This document shows positions 5,954-6,391 of a stretch of DNA of 6,391 nucleotides, in pieces. The stretch comes from Bdellovibrionales bacterium. Lineage in GTDB: Bacteria > Bdellovibrionota > Bdellovibrionia > Bdellovibrionales > UBA840. The position numbers and the translations under genes were made by a program. The DNA lies in contig JAGRAL010000084.1 of NCBI GenBank assembly GCA_020434605.1, positions 1-6,391 of the forward strand, in the 5' to 3' direction. The notes under the pieces are model-generated. The model did no database searches, had not been told where the DNA came from, and saw nothing but the letters and a program-made list of their open reading frames with translations. Each line of letters starts with the position of its first letter. The stretch's first letter is position 1.

Positions 5954-6391
5954 CTATTCATCAAGAATAATCTTAGGCTTTCTTGGCCCTACTTCTGTTT
6001 TAGACTCTTTTTGTGAGTCCAACATTTTTTCTTGGAGACGTTTTATAATCTCCATCTTAATAGTTAGATACTTAGAAAGCTCGGAATAGTTAAAAATTTT
6101 GGACATTTCTGTTAATTCTTCTTGAGCTACATTGTGGTAGGCATCCAGCGCTTCCTTGTATTTGGTCACCTGTACTTTAGCATTGTTTTCGGTGCTGGCT
6201 CCTTTCATCTTAGCCAAAGAAGTGTCTATATCTTGCAGAGCTTTTGCTTTTTTTTCATTTAATGTACGAACAGCTGTTGCAAAGGCTTCTTCTTTCTCAG
6301 CGCTTAACTTTAAGGCCTCTGACATTTTCCATAAAAATAATTCTTGAAAGCGATCGGCTGCCTGTAATGGCATAGAAAACAATATGATAAC
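5954..6391 (-). CDS. Helical periplasmic protein resembling Spy/CpxP-type proteins (5' partial)
   Basis: The frame is open from the window edge to TAG 5956-5954, giving 145 residues; the true start lies outside. The visible N-terminus, VIILFSMPLQAADRF, looks like the end of a signal peptide with cleavage after LQA or QAA. A TTG at 6382 would cut into this signal and is not a credible start. The mature part is almost wholly helical and charged: FLWKMSEALKLSAEKEEAF (19-37), KKAKALQDIDTSLAKMK, then a YKEALDAYHNVAQEE segment, FNYSELSKYLTIKMEIIKRLQEKML, and a Lys/Pro-rich tail ending in ILDE. The helix, LS..KE..F motif, helix, SELSKYL layout recalls the Spy/CpxP-like periplasmic stress and chaperone group, but no LTXXQ motif is seen, so this is a weak family call. 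It is followed 9 bp later by the small lipoprotein gene. Confidence 0.6.
   Translation of the reverse strand, partial: VIILFSMPLQAADRFQELFLWKMSEALKLSAEKEEAFATAVRTLNEKKAKALQDIDTSLAKMKGASTENNAKVQVTKYKEALDAYHNVAQEELTEMSKIFNYSELSKYLTIKMEIIKRLQEKMLDSQKESKTEVGPRKPKIILDE

Noticed and set aside
5954..6382. Complete gene starting at TTG 6382 for the Spy-like protein.
   Set aside because: The frame stays open to the window edge and the residues upstream extend the hydrophobic signal core, so the gene is 5' truncated by the window.

Overview
The window is AT-rich DNA from a Gram-negative bacterium. It holds six identifiable protein genes (two cut by the window edges) and one small lipoprotein gene that is too short for ordinary ORF listing. 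Six of the seven products carry an export signal or outer-membrane signature; only the YggS-type protein looks cytoplasmic. The AT-rich exported proteins, the outer-membrane barrel ending in Phe and the DUF4105/Lnb-type protein suggest a predatory or Bdellovibrio-like lineage (Bdellovibrionota). This is a guess from general resemblance, not a demonstrated placement.

Left and centre, + strand (1-5041): the tail of an outer-membrane beta-barrel gene, then a putative exported zinc aminopeptidase (PF10023/COG4324 type) whose GTG start lies 59 bp inside the barrel gene. Next come a 660-residue exported protein with an N-terminal DUF4105/Lnb-type His/Cys domain and a long unassigned C-terminal half, and a PDZ-containing S41 (Prc/CtpA-type) periplasmic protease. 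The protease gene is preceded by a GC-rich hairpin that buries its very strong Shine-Dalgarno sequence, a candidate translational switch.

Right, - strand (6391-5045): a convergent cluster, probably one transcript. It holds a Spy/CpxP-like helical periplasmic protein (5' end outside the window), a 56-residue lipoprotein 9 bp behind it, and 42 bp further on a YggS/PLPBP-family pyridoxal-phosphate-binding protein. The yggS start has a small hairpin over its weak ribosome binding site. A terminator-shaped hairpin lies inside the last codons of yggS, close to the point where the two convergent transcription units meet (stop codons 3 bp apart).

Taken together this is a cell-envelope maintenance neighbourhood: a quality-control protease, a peptidase, a thiol-enzyme-like periplasmic protein and a chaperone-like helical protein. 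No tRNA, rRNA, insertion sequence, CRISPR array or phage gene was seen, and no stretch above 300 bp lacks a gene. The most interesting items are the SD-sequestering hairpin before the S41 protease, the DUF4105-type protein, and the hidden lipoprotein gene.
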